Source of the DNA: Larix sibirica
Taxonomy: Eukaryota; Streptophyta; Pinopsida; Pinales; Pinaceae
Assembly: GCA_004151065.3 (NCBI GenBank)
Contig: NWUY0300035730.1
Location: 14,485 to 39,065 of the forward strand
Length of the DNA stretch: 24,581 bases
Direction of reading: 5' to 3'
Shown here piece after piece: positions 8,515 through 18,432 of this stretch (its first letter is position 1; every line of letters starts with the position of its first letter). Below the pieces are notes generated by a model. It did no database searches. It saw nothing but the letters and a program-made list of their open reading frames with translations, and was not told the origin of the DNA. The position numbers and the translations under genes are program-made.

Positions 8515-10130
8515 AGTATGGGGGAGATGTTGTCACATACATGAAGTATTTAATCAATCTATTAAACAACATATGATGTTTAAGTTTTAATAACAATTGC
8601 AAGTTAGCATACCTTCCATTCTAGGGAAAAGGGAAACTCATCTTGGAGACTTTTTCCAATACTATTATCTTATATGAATTTTAAGTTCGGGCTATAACAT
8701 ATCTAGAAAATAATGGATGAAATATTGAGTAAATCCATGAACATTTTATGACTTATCATCTTAAAATTAAATGCAATATGTCCATTTGTTATCTTCTTCA
8801 TAGAAGTTATTCCTAACCCCATTGAAAGTATGACAAATACTAAGTACTTAATGTAAAAACATAAGGTAATTAACATGAAAGAAAAGAGGTCAAACACTAC
8901 TCAAAGCCACTTTCAACTCAATAGTAGACACATAGTAGAATATTAACACCATTAAAATACTATTACATCTGAAGTTAACTAGAAATTGTGGTGCAATAAA
9001 TAATTAGAGGATACGATAAATTTAAGATACTATAAATAGGTTATTAACTCTAATTTAGAATACCAAAATTATTTTTATATTAAAGTTAATATAAAGATTG
9101 AAATCAACATATTAAAATAAAATAATAAATTCTTACAATATAAATAATGAAAAAAGTTGTTCTCTAACTTCTGGAACTTCCTTTGATGAATAATTTTTTA
9201 TCTTTATTTTGCACACCCACATTAAATCTATGAGATAAAGATTTCGATAAGATGCAGTATTAAATTGGCTAGCTTAAACAATGATAAAAAGAAGGATATA
9301 ATAATTATTTATTTCAATTCTTAATCCAAACGAATAAGAACACCATCTCAATATGTAATAAAGCATTTTATTAACATACAAAAGAAGGAAATAGATACAG
9401 CTCGAAACTTATCACAAGAATGAATTTGATTTTAAAATAAAAGCTAAAGGAATGCAAATAGTTATTGAAGATAGATAAAAGATCCTTACTATAAGAACAA
9501 TAAAGCTTTGAATATTGCACATTAGTAACAAGTGGTAAGTCACAAGAGTTGTTATTTCTATTCGTTTCCTAAAAGAATAGTTGTTTAGTTGTTTATAAAT
9601 TGGATATATTACAAGTGGTATGAAATATAAGTTTCAATGCTACAAGTTTTATGGGATCAAGGATACAATTTATAATAAATATTGTAGCATAATTTGTATA
9701 AGGACGTCTAAACTAAAAGAGGTTTTGAAGGAAGTAATAAAGGTTTCAAAAGTCAGAGATGGATACTATGCAAATTTGTTTTTTCACATGGACGGTTTTG
9801 GTAATTACATAATAATGAGGGTTGCCATATTCATATACCAAGATGTTAGTAAAAATTGTTGTTGAGGATTTAGAAGGGCTTAAAATTATGGATTTTATGG
9901 CTAAAATCAAATTATGTTTGTAAAAAAAAATTAATAGAGACTATTTAGTATTAACTGGCTAAAGAGGTGCATACTAAAGTAAATTTTAATAATGAAAAAT
10001 ATGTTTGGTTTTCTCTAATAGAAACTCACTTAAGAAATCTTCTTAAATAGATATAAAATAGTTTTAATCAATCACCAATTAAGTGTCAAATAGATCTAAC
10101 TAGGAAAGGTTGACTAAATTATTGTCAAAC
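8515..10130. other. AT-rich stretch without recognisable genes
   Basis: Reading frames here are short and low in complexity. The longest is an 81-codon frame at 9620-9865 (plus), rich in Lys, Ile and Tyr with no family resemblance. No tRNA, strong inverted repeat or tandem array was recognised. Confidence 0.6.
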
Positions 10131-10147
10131 TGGTAACTTACATTAGG

Positions 10148-10260
10148 TATGTTAATAACAAATACATTGATTTGTTTTGTGAACAAAATGGATTAGAAAA
10201 ACTAATATTTCCCTCATTCATGGATATAAAGTCAATACAATAGAGAAATGGAATCAACAT
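10148..10260 (+). pseudogene. Very weak Copia-like integrase trace
   Basis: One frame reads YVNNKYIDLFCEQNGLEKL followed by IFP. This resembles the stretch of Copia integrases that carries N-G-G-E-Y and then F-C-x-x-x-G-I. The following bases do not give a clean P-Q-Q-N-G motif, and a stop intervenes. A possible protease-like piece (about 10770-10860, ILKVLYLSHDL) lies downstream, the wrong order for an intact Copia element. This is a hint of ancient Copia sequence, not a firm assignment. Confidence 0.2.
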
Positions 10261-10621
10261 ACCAACTCGTCAAGTTTTTAATGAAATGATTATGTAGATA
10301 TTTATTCATGATGTTATCACCTATACTCCATTTAGAAAGGGGTTTAATAAAGAATTGGATGTTATATGTAAAGCTACTCAGACATTCATGAAATTGTACT
10401 CAAGAGTTGTGAGATTAATTGCATCATTTATGAGATGTATAGTCATCATATGCATAGGAAAAGTGTTTTCACCTCATTTCACCGTTACGATTTTCCAATG
10501 TTAGCATTTATATTATACCTGGTAATCAAAATCATCGTCATAAGAGCTTTAAAGTGACCAGCATTTCAAGTGATGAGTCACCTACAACACCTTATGTTTT
10601 GATCTACATTTCAATTGTCAT

Positions 10622-10760
10622 CACCCAATGAACACTGTGCTTTTTTTGTAGCTAGATCTAATGTAGTTATTGATGAAGAATCATGCATGACACCCAATGA
10701 ACACTGTGCTTTTTTTTGTAGTTAGATCTAATGTAGTTATTGATGAAGAATCATGCATGA
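10622..10760. repeat. 69/70-bp tandem duplication
   Basis: Units at 10622-10690 and 10691-10760 are the same except for one extra T in a T run (7 versus 8) and one C/T change (gctaga versus gttaga). Each starts cacccaatgaacactgtgc and ends tcatgcatga. It appears recent. Confidence 0.95.
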
Positions 10761-10875
10761 GAGCATTTAATGTTACTAATATTGAAATTAATGTTGTTAA
10801 TGGGAAATTCAATATTTTAAAAGTTCTTTACCTTTCTCATGATTTAATAGAATTTTGAGAAAATTATGTTGAGAA

Positions 10876-11784
10876 NNNNNNNNNNNNNNNNNNNNNNNNN
10901 NNNNNNNNNNNNNNNNNNNNNNNNNNNNNNNNNNNNNNNNNNNNNNNNNNNNNNNNNNNNNNNNNNNNNNNNNNNNNNNNNNNNNNNNNNNNNNNNNNNN
11001 NNNNNNNNNNNNNNNNNNNNNNNNNNNNNNNNNNNNNNNNNNNNNNNNNNNNNNNNNNNNNNNNNNNNNNNNNNNNNNNNNNNNNNNNNNNNNNNNNNNN
11101 NNNNNNNNNNNNNNNNNNNNNNNNNNNNNNNNNNNNNNNNNNNNNNNNNNNNNNNNNNNNNNNNNNNNNNNNNNNNNNNNNNNNNNNNNNNNNNNNNNNN
11201 NNNNNNNNNNNNNNNNNNNNNNNNNNNNNNNNNNNNNNNNNNNNNNNNNNNNNNNNNNNNNNNNNNNNNNNNNNNNNNNNNNNNNNNNNNNNNNNNNNNN
11301 NNNNNNNNNNNNNNNNNNNNNNNNNNNNNNNNNNNNNNNNNNNNNNNNNNNNNNNNNNNNNNNNNNNNNNNNNNNNNNNNNNNNNNNNNNNNNNNNNNNN
11401 NNNNNNNNNNNNNNNNNNNNNNNNNNNNNNNNNNNNNNNNNNNNNNNNNNNNNNNNNNNNNNNNNNNNNNNNNNNNNNNNNNNNNNNNNNNNNNNNNNNN
11501 NNNNNNNNNNNNNNNNNNNNNNNNNNNNNNNNNNNNNNNNNNNNNNNNNNNNNNNNNNNNNNNNNNNNNNNNNNNNNNNNNNNNNNNNNNNNNNNNNNNN
11601 NNNNNNNNNNNNNNNNNNNNNNNNNNNNNNNNNNNNNNNNNNNNNNNNNNNNNNNNNNNNNNNNNNNNNNNNNNNNNNNNNNNNNNNNNNNNNNNNNNNN
11701 NNNNNNNNNNNNNNNNNNNNNNNNNNNNNNNNNNNNNNNNNNNNNNNNNNNNNNNNNNNNNNNNNNNNNNNNNNNNNNNNNNNN
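10876..11784. other. Assembly gap (909 N)
   Basis: An unbroken run of N. Apparent reading frames across it are artefacts. Its right edge is followed within 13 bases by a homopolymer of about 16 A, which may explain why the assembly failed here. Confidence 0.99.
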
Positions 11785-12249
11785 AGCTTAAATACAAAAA
11801 AAAAAAAAAAAACCTAACTTGTATAGCTTATAACTATGAAAATATGAACTAGATTCTAAATTATTTTATCAAATTTGTTTTAACCTTTCCTCCCTCATCT
11901 CCAAAATTTCCACACAATTTAAATGATCCCAAAAAAAATAGAGTAAAAGTGGTAATATGATAGATTTGAAGGAGACAAATCAAGGATCATATGGTTTAAT
12001 ACCAAAAGTTATGAACCAAATATAAAAATAAACATAAAAAATCTCATTCCAAAATTTGCATGCCTTTATAATGATAAAAGTGAGTGAATAACAATTCCAC
12101 TTGGAGGGGGAAACAGCCTTTACACCTACATTTTTGAATAACTATGATGATCCCTAAAAATAGATCTTTCTCATATATCAAGAGACAAGGATACAAATAT
12201 AAATAATTATCCAACCAATAATGACAATAATAATAAAACAATAGAAATG
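11785..12249. other. AT-rich gap flank, no gene seen
   Basis: Contains a long A run beginning about 11797 and otherwise simple AT-rich sequence. No coding or RNA feature was recognised before the ~180-bp repeat array starts. Confidence 0.5.
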
Positions 12250-15060
12250 TAATGGCCCCAAACCTACCTAACCATTTGTCATGGTGTGCACCACAAACAA
12301 GAATCAAGATCTTGACAATGTTCATCTCAGGCCCTAAGTGATGCTTCTCAATATCAATGGCCATAGAACATTCCTTAAACCATTGCACATGCCCTTTATA
12401 GGGGATTTTTGTAATTAGAAAGGGAATATGAGCATTATTGGGAGGTATTATGCACTACAAACCAATCACATGGCCTTAATGATGGCCAAGGATTGAAATT
12501 GAGGGCCTTAAGCCCTGAATGATGATTCTCGGGCTTGAGGGCCATGAATGAGGTATCAAACCACCTCACATGACATATGTAGGCAATGTTTGCCATCCCA
12601 TTATGACTATGGCCACCATTAGGTAGTTCTCCACACTCCAAATGAGTCTCAAGGTATTCACAATCAATGGGAGATGAAAAAAAATGACTTAGGTCCTAAA
12701 TGAGACTTCCTGTGCTCTGCAACCATGAGTAAGGTGTACACCCACCACAAATTATCTATGGAGTGGATGTTTGGACTACGAATAGATATATTTGTGACAT
12801 TGATTGGTATTGTACACCATGGATGGGCCTTAAGGCCTTAAAAATGATTGGAATATGAAAACATGTGGCTTGGGCCTTAAATGATGCTTCTTGGTGTCTA
12901 TAATCATTGATGAGATCTTGAGCCAACACACATGACCTATATAGGGGATCTTTGGCTTCTCACTAAGAATGTGAGCACATTAGGCGATTTTGTGCATTAT
13001 AGGAAAGTGTCAAGGCATTGATAAAGGTTAGGTGATGGAAATAATTGATTTATGCCATAAATGAGGCCTCTCAAGATTAGGTCCATGATCAAGGATTACA
13101 ACCACTACACATGGCCTATAAATCGGATCATTGGAATGCCATCGGGAAAATTTGTCTTGTTAGAGGTATTTCATACCATGAGTTGGTCATAAGGACTTAC
13201 TAATGGACATGGGATGAAATCAGGGTCCTTAGGCCTTGTGTGAGCCTTTTCAAGCTCAACAACCATTTGTGAGGCTCAATAACCATTAGTGAGGATTCAA
13301 ACCACCACACATGATCTCCCACTAAGAATATGATCACCATTATATGGTTTTCCACATCATAGACTAGTCTTTAGGCCTCGTCAATGGCTAGAGGATAAAA
13401 AAATTGACATAGGCCATAAATGATGCTTCTTAGTCTTGATGTTCATGGATAAGGCCTTAACCCACCATGCATGACCTCTGTAGGGATGATTTGAACTTGG
13501 ATCAAGAATAATATCATTATTAGAAGGTATTGTGGAACACAAACTAGTCTTTTAGCCTTAACAATGGTTGGAAGACAAAATCAAGGGCCTTAGGCCCTTC
13601 TTGGCATTAAGGTCCATGAGTGAGGCCTTGAACCACCCATGGGATCTTCACTCAGTGAAACTATGCCATAGCACATTCGTTCATAGGATATTAAAGAATA
13701 TCCCTAATTTCACTAAATATTGAAAAATTTTTTCACAATTTATTAACCTTATTTTCACAATTTAGAAAACCCCTTTATGAATGAACGTGATAAGATATTG
13801 GTCAACAAGGTGAATCCCTCGTGGAACCACCTCACATGACTTATGTAGGGGATATTGGCCTCCCACTAGTAATATGACCACTATTATGTGATTTTGCACA
13901 CCACATATGGTTCTCGTGGAATTGATAAATGTTATGGGATGCAAACAAGTGACATAGGCCCTAAATGAGGCCTCTTGGGATCAATAAAAATGAACAAGAC
14001 CTGCAACAATAACACATTACCTTTATATGGGATATTTGGACACCCACTAGGATATGAGTGTCACTAGTTGGTATCATGCACCACCAATGGGTTTGAGAAC
14101 CTTAACAATGATTGGAGGGTAAAAAATGTGACTCGAGCCTTGAATGTTTCTTCTTAGGCTCTACAACCATGAACAAAGCCTTAAACCATCACATATGAGG
14201 TATACAATATAACTTTGGCTTCCTATTGAGAATATTTCACTATTGGGGCCTTGACAAAGGTTAGGGAATGAAATAAAATTACTTAGCCTTTGAATGAGGC
14301 TTCTTGGGGTGAAGGGCCATGAACGAGACCTACAACCACCACATGTGACCTATGTATATATATTTGCACTCTAACTAGGATTGTGAGCATTGTTAGGAGG
14401 TATTTTGCACCATAATCCAATCTCAAGGCCTTAATATTGGTCATATGATTAAATCAATGGCCTTAATCCCTTAATTAGGTTTATTAGGCTTGATGACCAT
14501 GAATGAGGCCTTAAATAATCATGTATGACCTTTGTAGGGGATCTTTGGCCTCCCATAAAGGATATGAGTTCCATAAGTTGGTTTTCCACCCCACATATTG
14601 GTCTTGGGGCCTTGACAATGGCCATGGGATGAAAACAATTGAATTAGTCCCTAATTGAGTCTTCTTAGAGTTAAAGTCCATGGATGAGGCCTCAAACCAC
14701 CACACATGACCTATGTAGGGAATCTTTGGTTTCCTACTAGGAATATAAGTGTTGGTAGGAGGTATTGTTCACAACATAACAATATTGGGGTCTTTACAAT
14801 GTTCATGGGAGGAAAACAGGGTCCTTAGGTCTTGAAGGAGACCTCTCAAGGTTAATGACCATGAACAAGGTCTCTCATCACCATACATGACCTATGTAGA
14901 GGATCTTAATCCTACCAATGGGGTTATGATTTCTATGAGGTATTTTTTTGCACCACTAACATGTCTTTGGGCCTTCACAATAGTTAGGGAATGGAAACAC
15001 GTGACTTAGGACCTTAACATGGAGGATTCTCAAGTATAAATCATAGAGGGGTGTTATGGG
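12250..15060. repeat. Degenerate tandem array, period about 180 bp
   Basis: A diverged unit recurs about 15 times. A convenient anchor is the cacatgacctatgtagg-like core, found at about 12386, 12567, 12746, 12929, 13108, 13308, 13468, 13833, 14013, 14190, 14340, 14522, 14703 and 14884. Most spacings are 177-183 bp; the 200-, 160- and 150-bp exceptions reflect small indels, and a MITE insertion interrupts the unit at 13638. Other recurring pieces are tcccactaggaatatgag, gccttgacaatgg, and ccatgaatgaggcct before the next anchor. Units are too diverged for a young satellite. Minus-strand readings give a loosely recurring 60-residue pattern (for example WWFEASSM), but indels break frame, so it is not treated as coding. 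Confidence 0.85.
13638..13823. mobile_element. MITE with long imperfect inverted repeats (copy A)
   Basis: A 186-bp AT-rich block interrupts a ~180-bp repeat unit and is flanked by GAACCACC at 13630-13637 and 13824-13831. That octamer is part of the normal unit, so removing the block and one octamer restores it. The ends are inverted repeats of roughly 45 bp (catgggatcttcac versus the complement of gtgaatccctcgtg), about two-thirds matched overall and strongest in an inner catatcacattcgttcata-like part. It has no coding capacity. An 8-bp duplication suggests a hAT-derived MITE; the long arms would also suit a Mutator-like element if the duplication were 9 bp with a mismatch. Confidence 0.65.
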
Positions 15061-15180
15061 ACAAGGATGGTTTCAATGCCATTATCACTTGGTGGATTTG
15101 CAATTTTATATAGCACAAATGTGTTATAAAAGGAACATGTGCTCAAAACACATATCTAATATATAATTCATATGTTTTCA

Positions 15181-15240
15181 CAATGCATATGCACTCATAA
15201 TACATATGCATTCCATAATGCATATGCATTATTGTATATT
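15181..15240. repeat. Cluster of ATGCAT/CATATG palindromes
   Basis: Three close variants of atgcatatgca occur within 60 bp, including a perfect 18-bp palindrome, ataatgcatatgcattat, at 15215-15232. A ttataaaagg string lies upstream at about 15126. The cluster is conserved in copy B (20521-20590), where an extra 18 bp adds another ttataaaatgcatat. A promoter role is conceivable but unsupported. Confidence 0.7.
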
Positions 15241-15466
15241 TAAGTGATAGGTAGGATAAATATTGAATTTGAATATTATAAGCAGGGCATGCCCATGTAT
15301 CTAGTTTTAAATTAGGCTACACTTAACAAAGCTAATGTCTAGGATTAAAATACACAATTGTGTTAGTTTTCCTCTCGAACTCTCTCAAAGTGTCTAATTG
15401 CAAAACACAATAAATTTTTATGAAACCACGTAGGTATACAAAATCATTATATATATAGAAAGTTTC

Positions 15467-15497
15467 ATATATATATATATATAGAGAGAGAGAGAGN
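15467..15497. repeat. (TA)n(GA)n microsatellite ending in an N
   Basis: An alternating AT run (15467-15481) passes into (AG)n to 15496, followed by a single N. It marks the right end of duplication copy A. In copy B the same position is occupied by the minus-strand LINE, so this tract is the apparent unoccupied counterpart. Confidence 0.9.
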
Positions 15498-15596
15498 TCC
15501 TAAAACCAATAATTACACATAACAATAGCAAATAGAAATATTATGGCAACTCCATATAGATGTATGTCATAAGATTTTAATTATGGTTATTGAGAT

Positions 15597-15866
15597 TTAT
15601 TGCATAGATGAGTATAGATCATTATCCAAATTGTAGATTTGGACAATGATCAAAACGATAATCGTATAAAATGAATAGGATAATTCCAAGTGTAGATTTT
15701 CCTTTGTCATATGTATAATCATATAAAATAATAGATCTTGTGGTATATAAATAAGATTGTTAAATTGAGGGTCATGAGCAACAACATAATATGAGAAGTG
15801 AAAAGAAAAACAAATGAAGAAGAACAATGATAAGAGAAGGAAAAAGAGGTAAGATTTTGGATCCAT
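15597..15866 (-). CDS. Hypothetical 89-residue hydrophobic ORF with signal-peptide-like start
   Basis: An ATG-initiated frame. The first 34 residues or so begin MDPKSYLFFLLLSLFFFIC and pass through a Phe/Leu-rich core to YYVVA followed by HDPQ, shaped like a secretory signal with a plausible small-residue cleavage site. The remainder includes a second hydrophobic stretch (YTIIVLIIVQIY). I do not recognise a family. In AT-rich DNA, Phe-, Ile- and Tyr-rich frames of this length arise by chance, and there is no supporting gene structure, so it may well be spurious. Confidence 0.18.
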   Translation of the reverse strand: MDPKSYLFFLLLSLFFFICFSFHFSYYVVAHDPQFNNLIYIPQDLLFYMIIHMTKENLHLELSYSFYTIIVLIIVQIYNLDNDLYSSMQ

Positions 15867-17787
15867 AATTGGTTCATTTTAAAATAAACCCAGCTCAAAA
15901 AGATATTAACCCAGAGTTGCTAGCTTATAAAAATTAATATACCATTCATGAAGCACGAAATGAAGGTACAAGGTAATTGTTATGTTATTTAGATATTTCA
16001 AAAAATAAAATAAAATTCAAGTAATTCTCACTTTGATTCTCTTGATCTTGTAAGCACATGATATAAGAATAAAAGAATTGTAGTTGTGAGAAAAGGGTAC
16101 CTTTTTATTTTGAAATTGATCTTATGCAAGCTACAAGTTTTCTAGTACTCTATCCTATACCCATTCTGGTACTCTTCTAAAACTCAGAGTACTTTTCAAG
16201 GATCTGCAAAGGATGTTGAAGATACTGAACTGTCATGGTTTGAGATATGATGGTGCTGCTATAATTGAAACTTTGATGTTGATTCCCATACTAAAAATAT
16301 AACTGCAACGAAGATGCTTAAACAAGGAGTGAATAGCTGTCAATTGAGTTCCAAGCTCTGTAATGAAAAATGATTTGTAGATGGGCAGAATGTTGTTACT
16401 AAGATACAAGCATCCTCTCTCTTTTGTAACAATCAAACTATGCAACTACCTTGAACTGTCCTCCTTTTTATTAGTTGTGGACATAACTGGAAACTAGAAT
16501 CAAATTGGGACATAATGCTTATGAATTTCAATAGCTTCTTAGTTGATTTATGAACCTGATCACACACAAAGAAATCACGAGACCAAATATAGAAGCAAAG
16601 ATATGATTGGTCAAATCATAAAATGAAAAATATGTTAAAAGTTTGTTTGATACAACCTCAATCATGCTTTAACACAAATGCATAAGAGGTGACAGATGTG
16701 TATAGTGTTCATAAACAGTTTAAGGGAATTATTTTCTGTCATAAACAGTTTAAGGGATGTGTATAGTGTTCATAAACCTTTTTACGAGATGGGATGGTAT
16801 TGGGTTGGAAGATATTTATAAATTTCCCATAAAAGATTGTTTGCATGAAATACAGACTTATGTATTTAGATTAGTCCAAAGACATATCATGGCTAAACTT
16901 ACTTAATGTGTATTGGATGAGGCCATGAGAGAATGAACTAAAGGTGCCTCTAGTCCTTAAGTTTGTCTTCTTCCATAGATTTATAATGATGTTTCCATGG
17001 ATAACAACTTGATGTTATTTCTTGCTACTCTTTTATAAAGATGCCTTACTAACCAACTTGGAAGTCATATCAGAGTGTACCAACAGTCTCTACACTTCAT
17101 GAAGTGGACCTTTTAAGATTTATCTAATCCCTTAAACTTAAAGATAGGGCTATAAACAACTGTTATAATGAATTTTTTGAAGGTATATGTAAGAAAGGAA
17201 ATAAGAATCTCAATCAAAACTGAAAATTTTTTGGTTATGATAAGAGGTCTTTGAGATAAAATATTCTCTTTTCAAGTTTTGTTTCAATGATTAAACTGTG
17301 ATTCTCAGCATGAAGGAAAGTCCCAAAGATGATAAAAAATAATTAATTAGAACACACTCTACATGGGGAGAAATATTTTGAAGGAAGTAATTAAAGAAAT
17401 TATGTTTTCTAAAGGAAGTTCTAAAAGATAGGAAATCTAGATAAAAACATTTTCTTTTCAACAAAGCAATAGAACTGAAAGAAATTAGATTACTTCCCTT
17501 TTAAAATTTGAAGATGCCTCCCAACCCAACTGAAAAGAAAATTCCTGCAAAAATTCCAAACCAATCATCATAACCTTCTTTAGTAGAGAGTCTATTATCA
17601 GCTTGAGACATACACCAATTATGAGGCAAGAGCCTACCTAAAAACTAATTTTCCAGCTACCAGTTTCGACTTATTCGAAAAGAACAAAAAGAAAATGCTG
17701 CATAATACTCTCTAATCTAAACTAACACCTATATATGGAACTTTTATTTACTTATCTAATATCCTACCTATAGAGAAAGAAAACTCT
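15867..17787. other. Stretch without recognisable genes; local interleaved duplication
   Basis: No convincing coding, RNA or transposon feature was found. A local rearrangement at 16695-16777 has gatgtgtatagtgttcataa twice (16695 and 16756) and cataaacagtttaaggga twice (about 16710 and 16740), arranged so the two duplications overlap. A 70-codon minus-strand frame at 16233-16445 has no recognised family. Confidence 0.6.
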
Positions 17788-18357
17788 TTATTCAAGTGTA
17801 ATAATTTTCCAATGTAACCATGTACGGAGCAAAGTAAGGAACTTACCCATATCCACATATGAAACAATTACCTCAGTAATTACCTTGATATGGGGAACCA
17901 ACCAACCTATTTGATTTGGCAACAAGAAATGTTGAAGGAGATAATGGCATTGTGGCCTTGTTACCTCTTGAAACCAAATTTTAATGTAACCGTTATGCAT
18001 ATCCTCCTTCTCTAGATGATTGATGTCTTTAGTACATGAAGGATCTATTGATATGTATGTTGAGAACTCCTCAATCTCATGTCATTCTCCATCAGATGTA
18101 GTCCCTAATTTTTCAGCCTTCTCTATAGGAGAATAATTTTGTAGCTTATGGAACATTGGCTCTTCTATCATGTTAGGAGAGGTAGGTAAGTTCTTGAATG
18201 CTATCAAGATGTGTTCTTCTTGAGAAGATGGGATCCCAGCTACTGCTAGAATTTGAGAGAGTTCTTCCACACTTATCATTTTCTTTGAATCCACCTTGTC
18301 GGATGATGAGTCCTGTCTCACACATGGGTTAGTGTCCAGGGTTCTTACATTACCCAA
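17788..18357 (-). pseudogene. Unrecognised 190-codon gene or exon remnant with one internal TGA
   Basis: One minus-strand frame stays readable from 18357 to the TAA at 17788, interrupted only by TGA at 18082-18084. The first in-frame ATG gives MISVEELSQILAVAGIPSSQ, and the frame as a whole may begin at an exon boundary rather than a start codon. The first half is hydrophilic and acidic (NLPTSPNMIEEPMFHKLQNY); after the stop it continues HEIEEFSTYISIDPSCTKD, then a more hydrophobic part, KVITEVIVSYVDMG. At 17841-17847 the minus strand reads G-GTAAGT, a near-ideal plant splice donor, so the true exon could end at 17847. It lies in the non-duplicated spacer between copies A and B. Decayed host gene, transposon gene, or chance are all possible; composition unlike its AT-rich surroundings favours former coding. 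Confidence 0.4.
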
Positions 18358-18432
18358 AAGTAAGTTTTAGAAATCCTATTAAAAAAAATGAGATAAAACT
18401 TATTGCAAAACTAAAGCACAGTACTCAAAGCA

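Larger units (their letters stand above)
13106..15466. repeat. Segmental duplication, copy A
   Basis: This 2.4-kb stretch corresponds in direct orientation to 18433-20820, by eye about 94-95% identical across the array, an embedded MITE and about 400 bp of non-array flank. The offset between copies at the left edge is about 5.33 kb. The left breakpoint falls inside the array: array units continue leftward of 13106 but not leftward of 18433. The right edge is a (TA)n tract. Copy A lacks an 18-bp segment present in copy B near 20531. Confidence 0.92.

Noticed and set aside
9620-9865. 81-codon plus frame as a gene.
   Set aside because: Composition follows the local AT richness and no motif or family was recognised, so it was left as part of the featureless stretch.
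10844-11852. Long reading frames on both strands across the N run (317 and 328 codons).
   Set aside because: They consist almost entirely of unknown bases; the few real codons at the edges carry no information.
12044-12641. Minus-strand frames of 114 and 68 codons in the ~180-bp array, and similar ones at 13762, 14511, 19771 and 19995.
   Set aside because: They recur with the repeat period and break at indels between units. They are best explained by the repeat, with the periodic pattern noted as a finding only.
15181-15240. ATGCAT-rich cluster as a CRISPR-like or phage-type repeat.
   Set aside because: Repeats are about 10 bp and palindromic, spacing is irregular, and all other evidence is eukaryotic.
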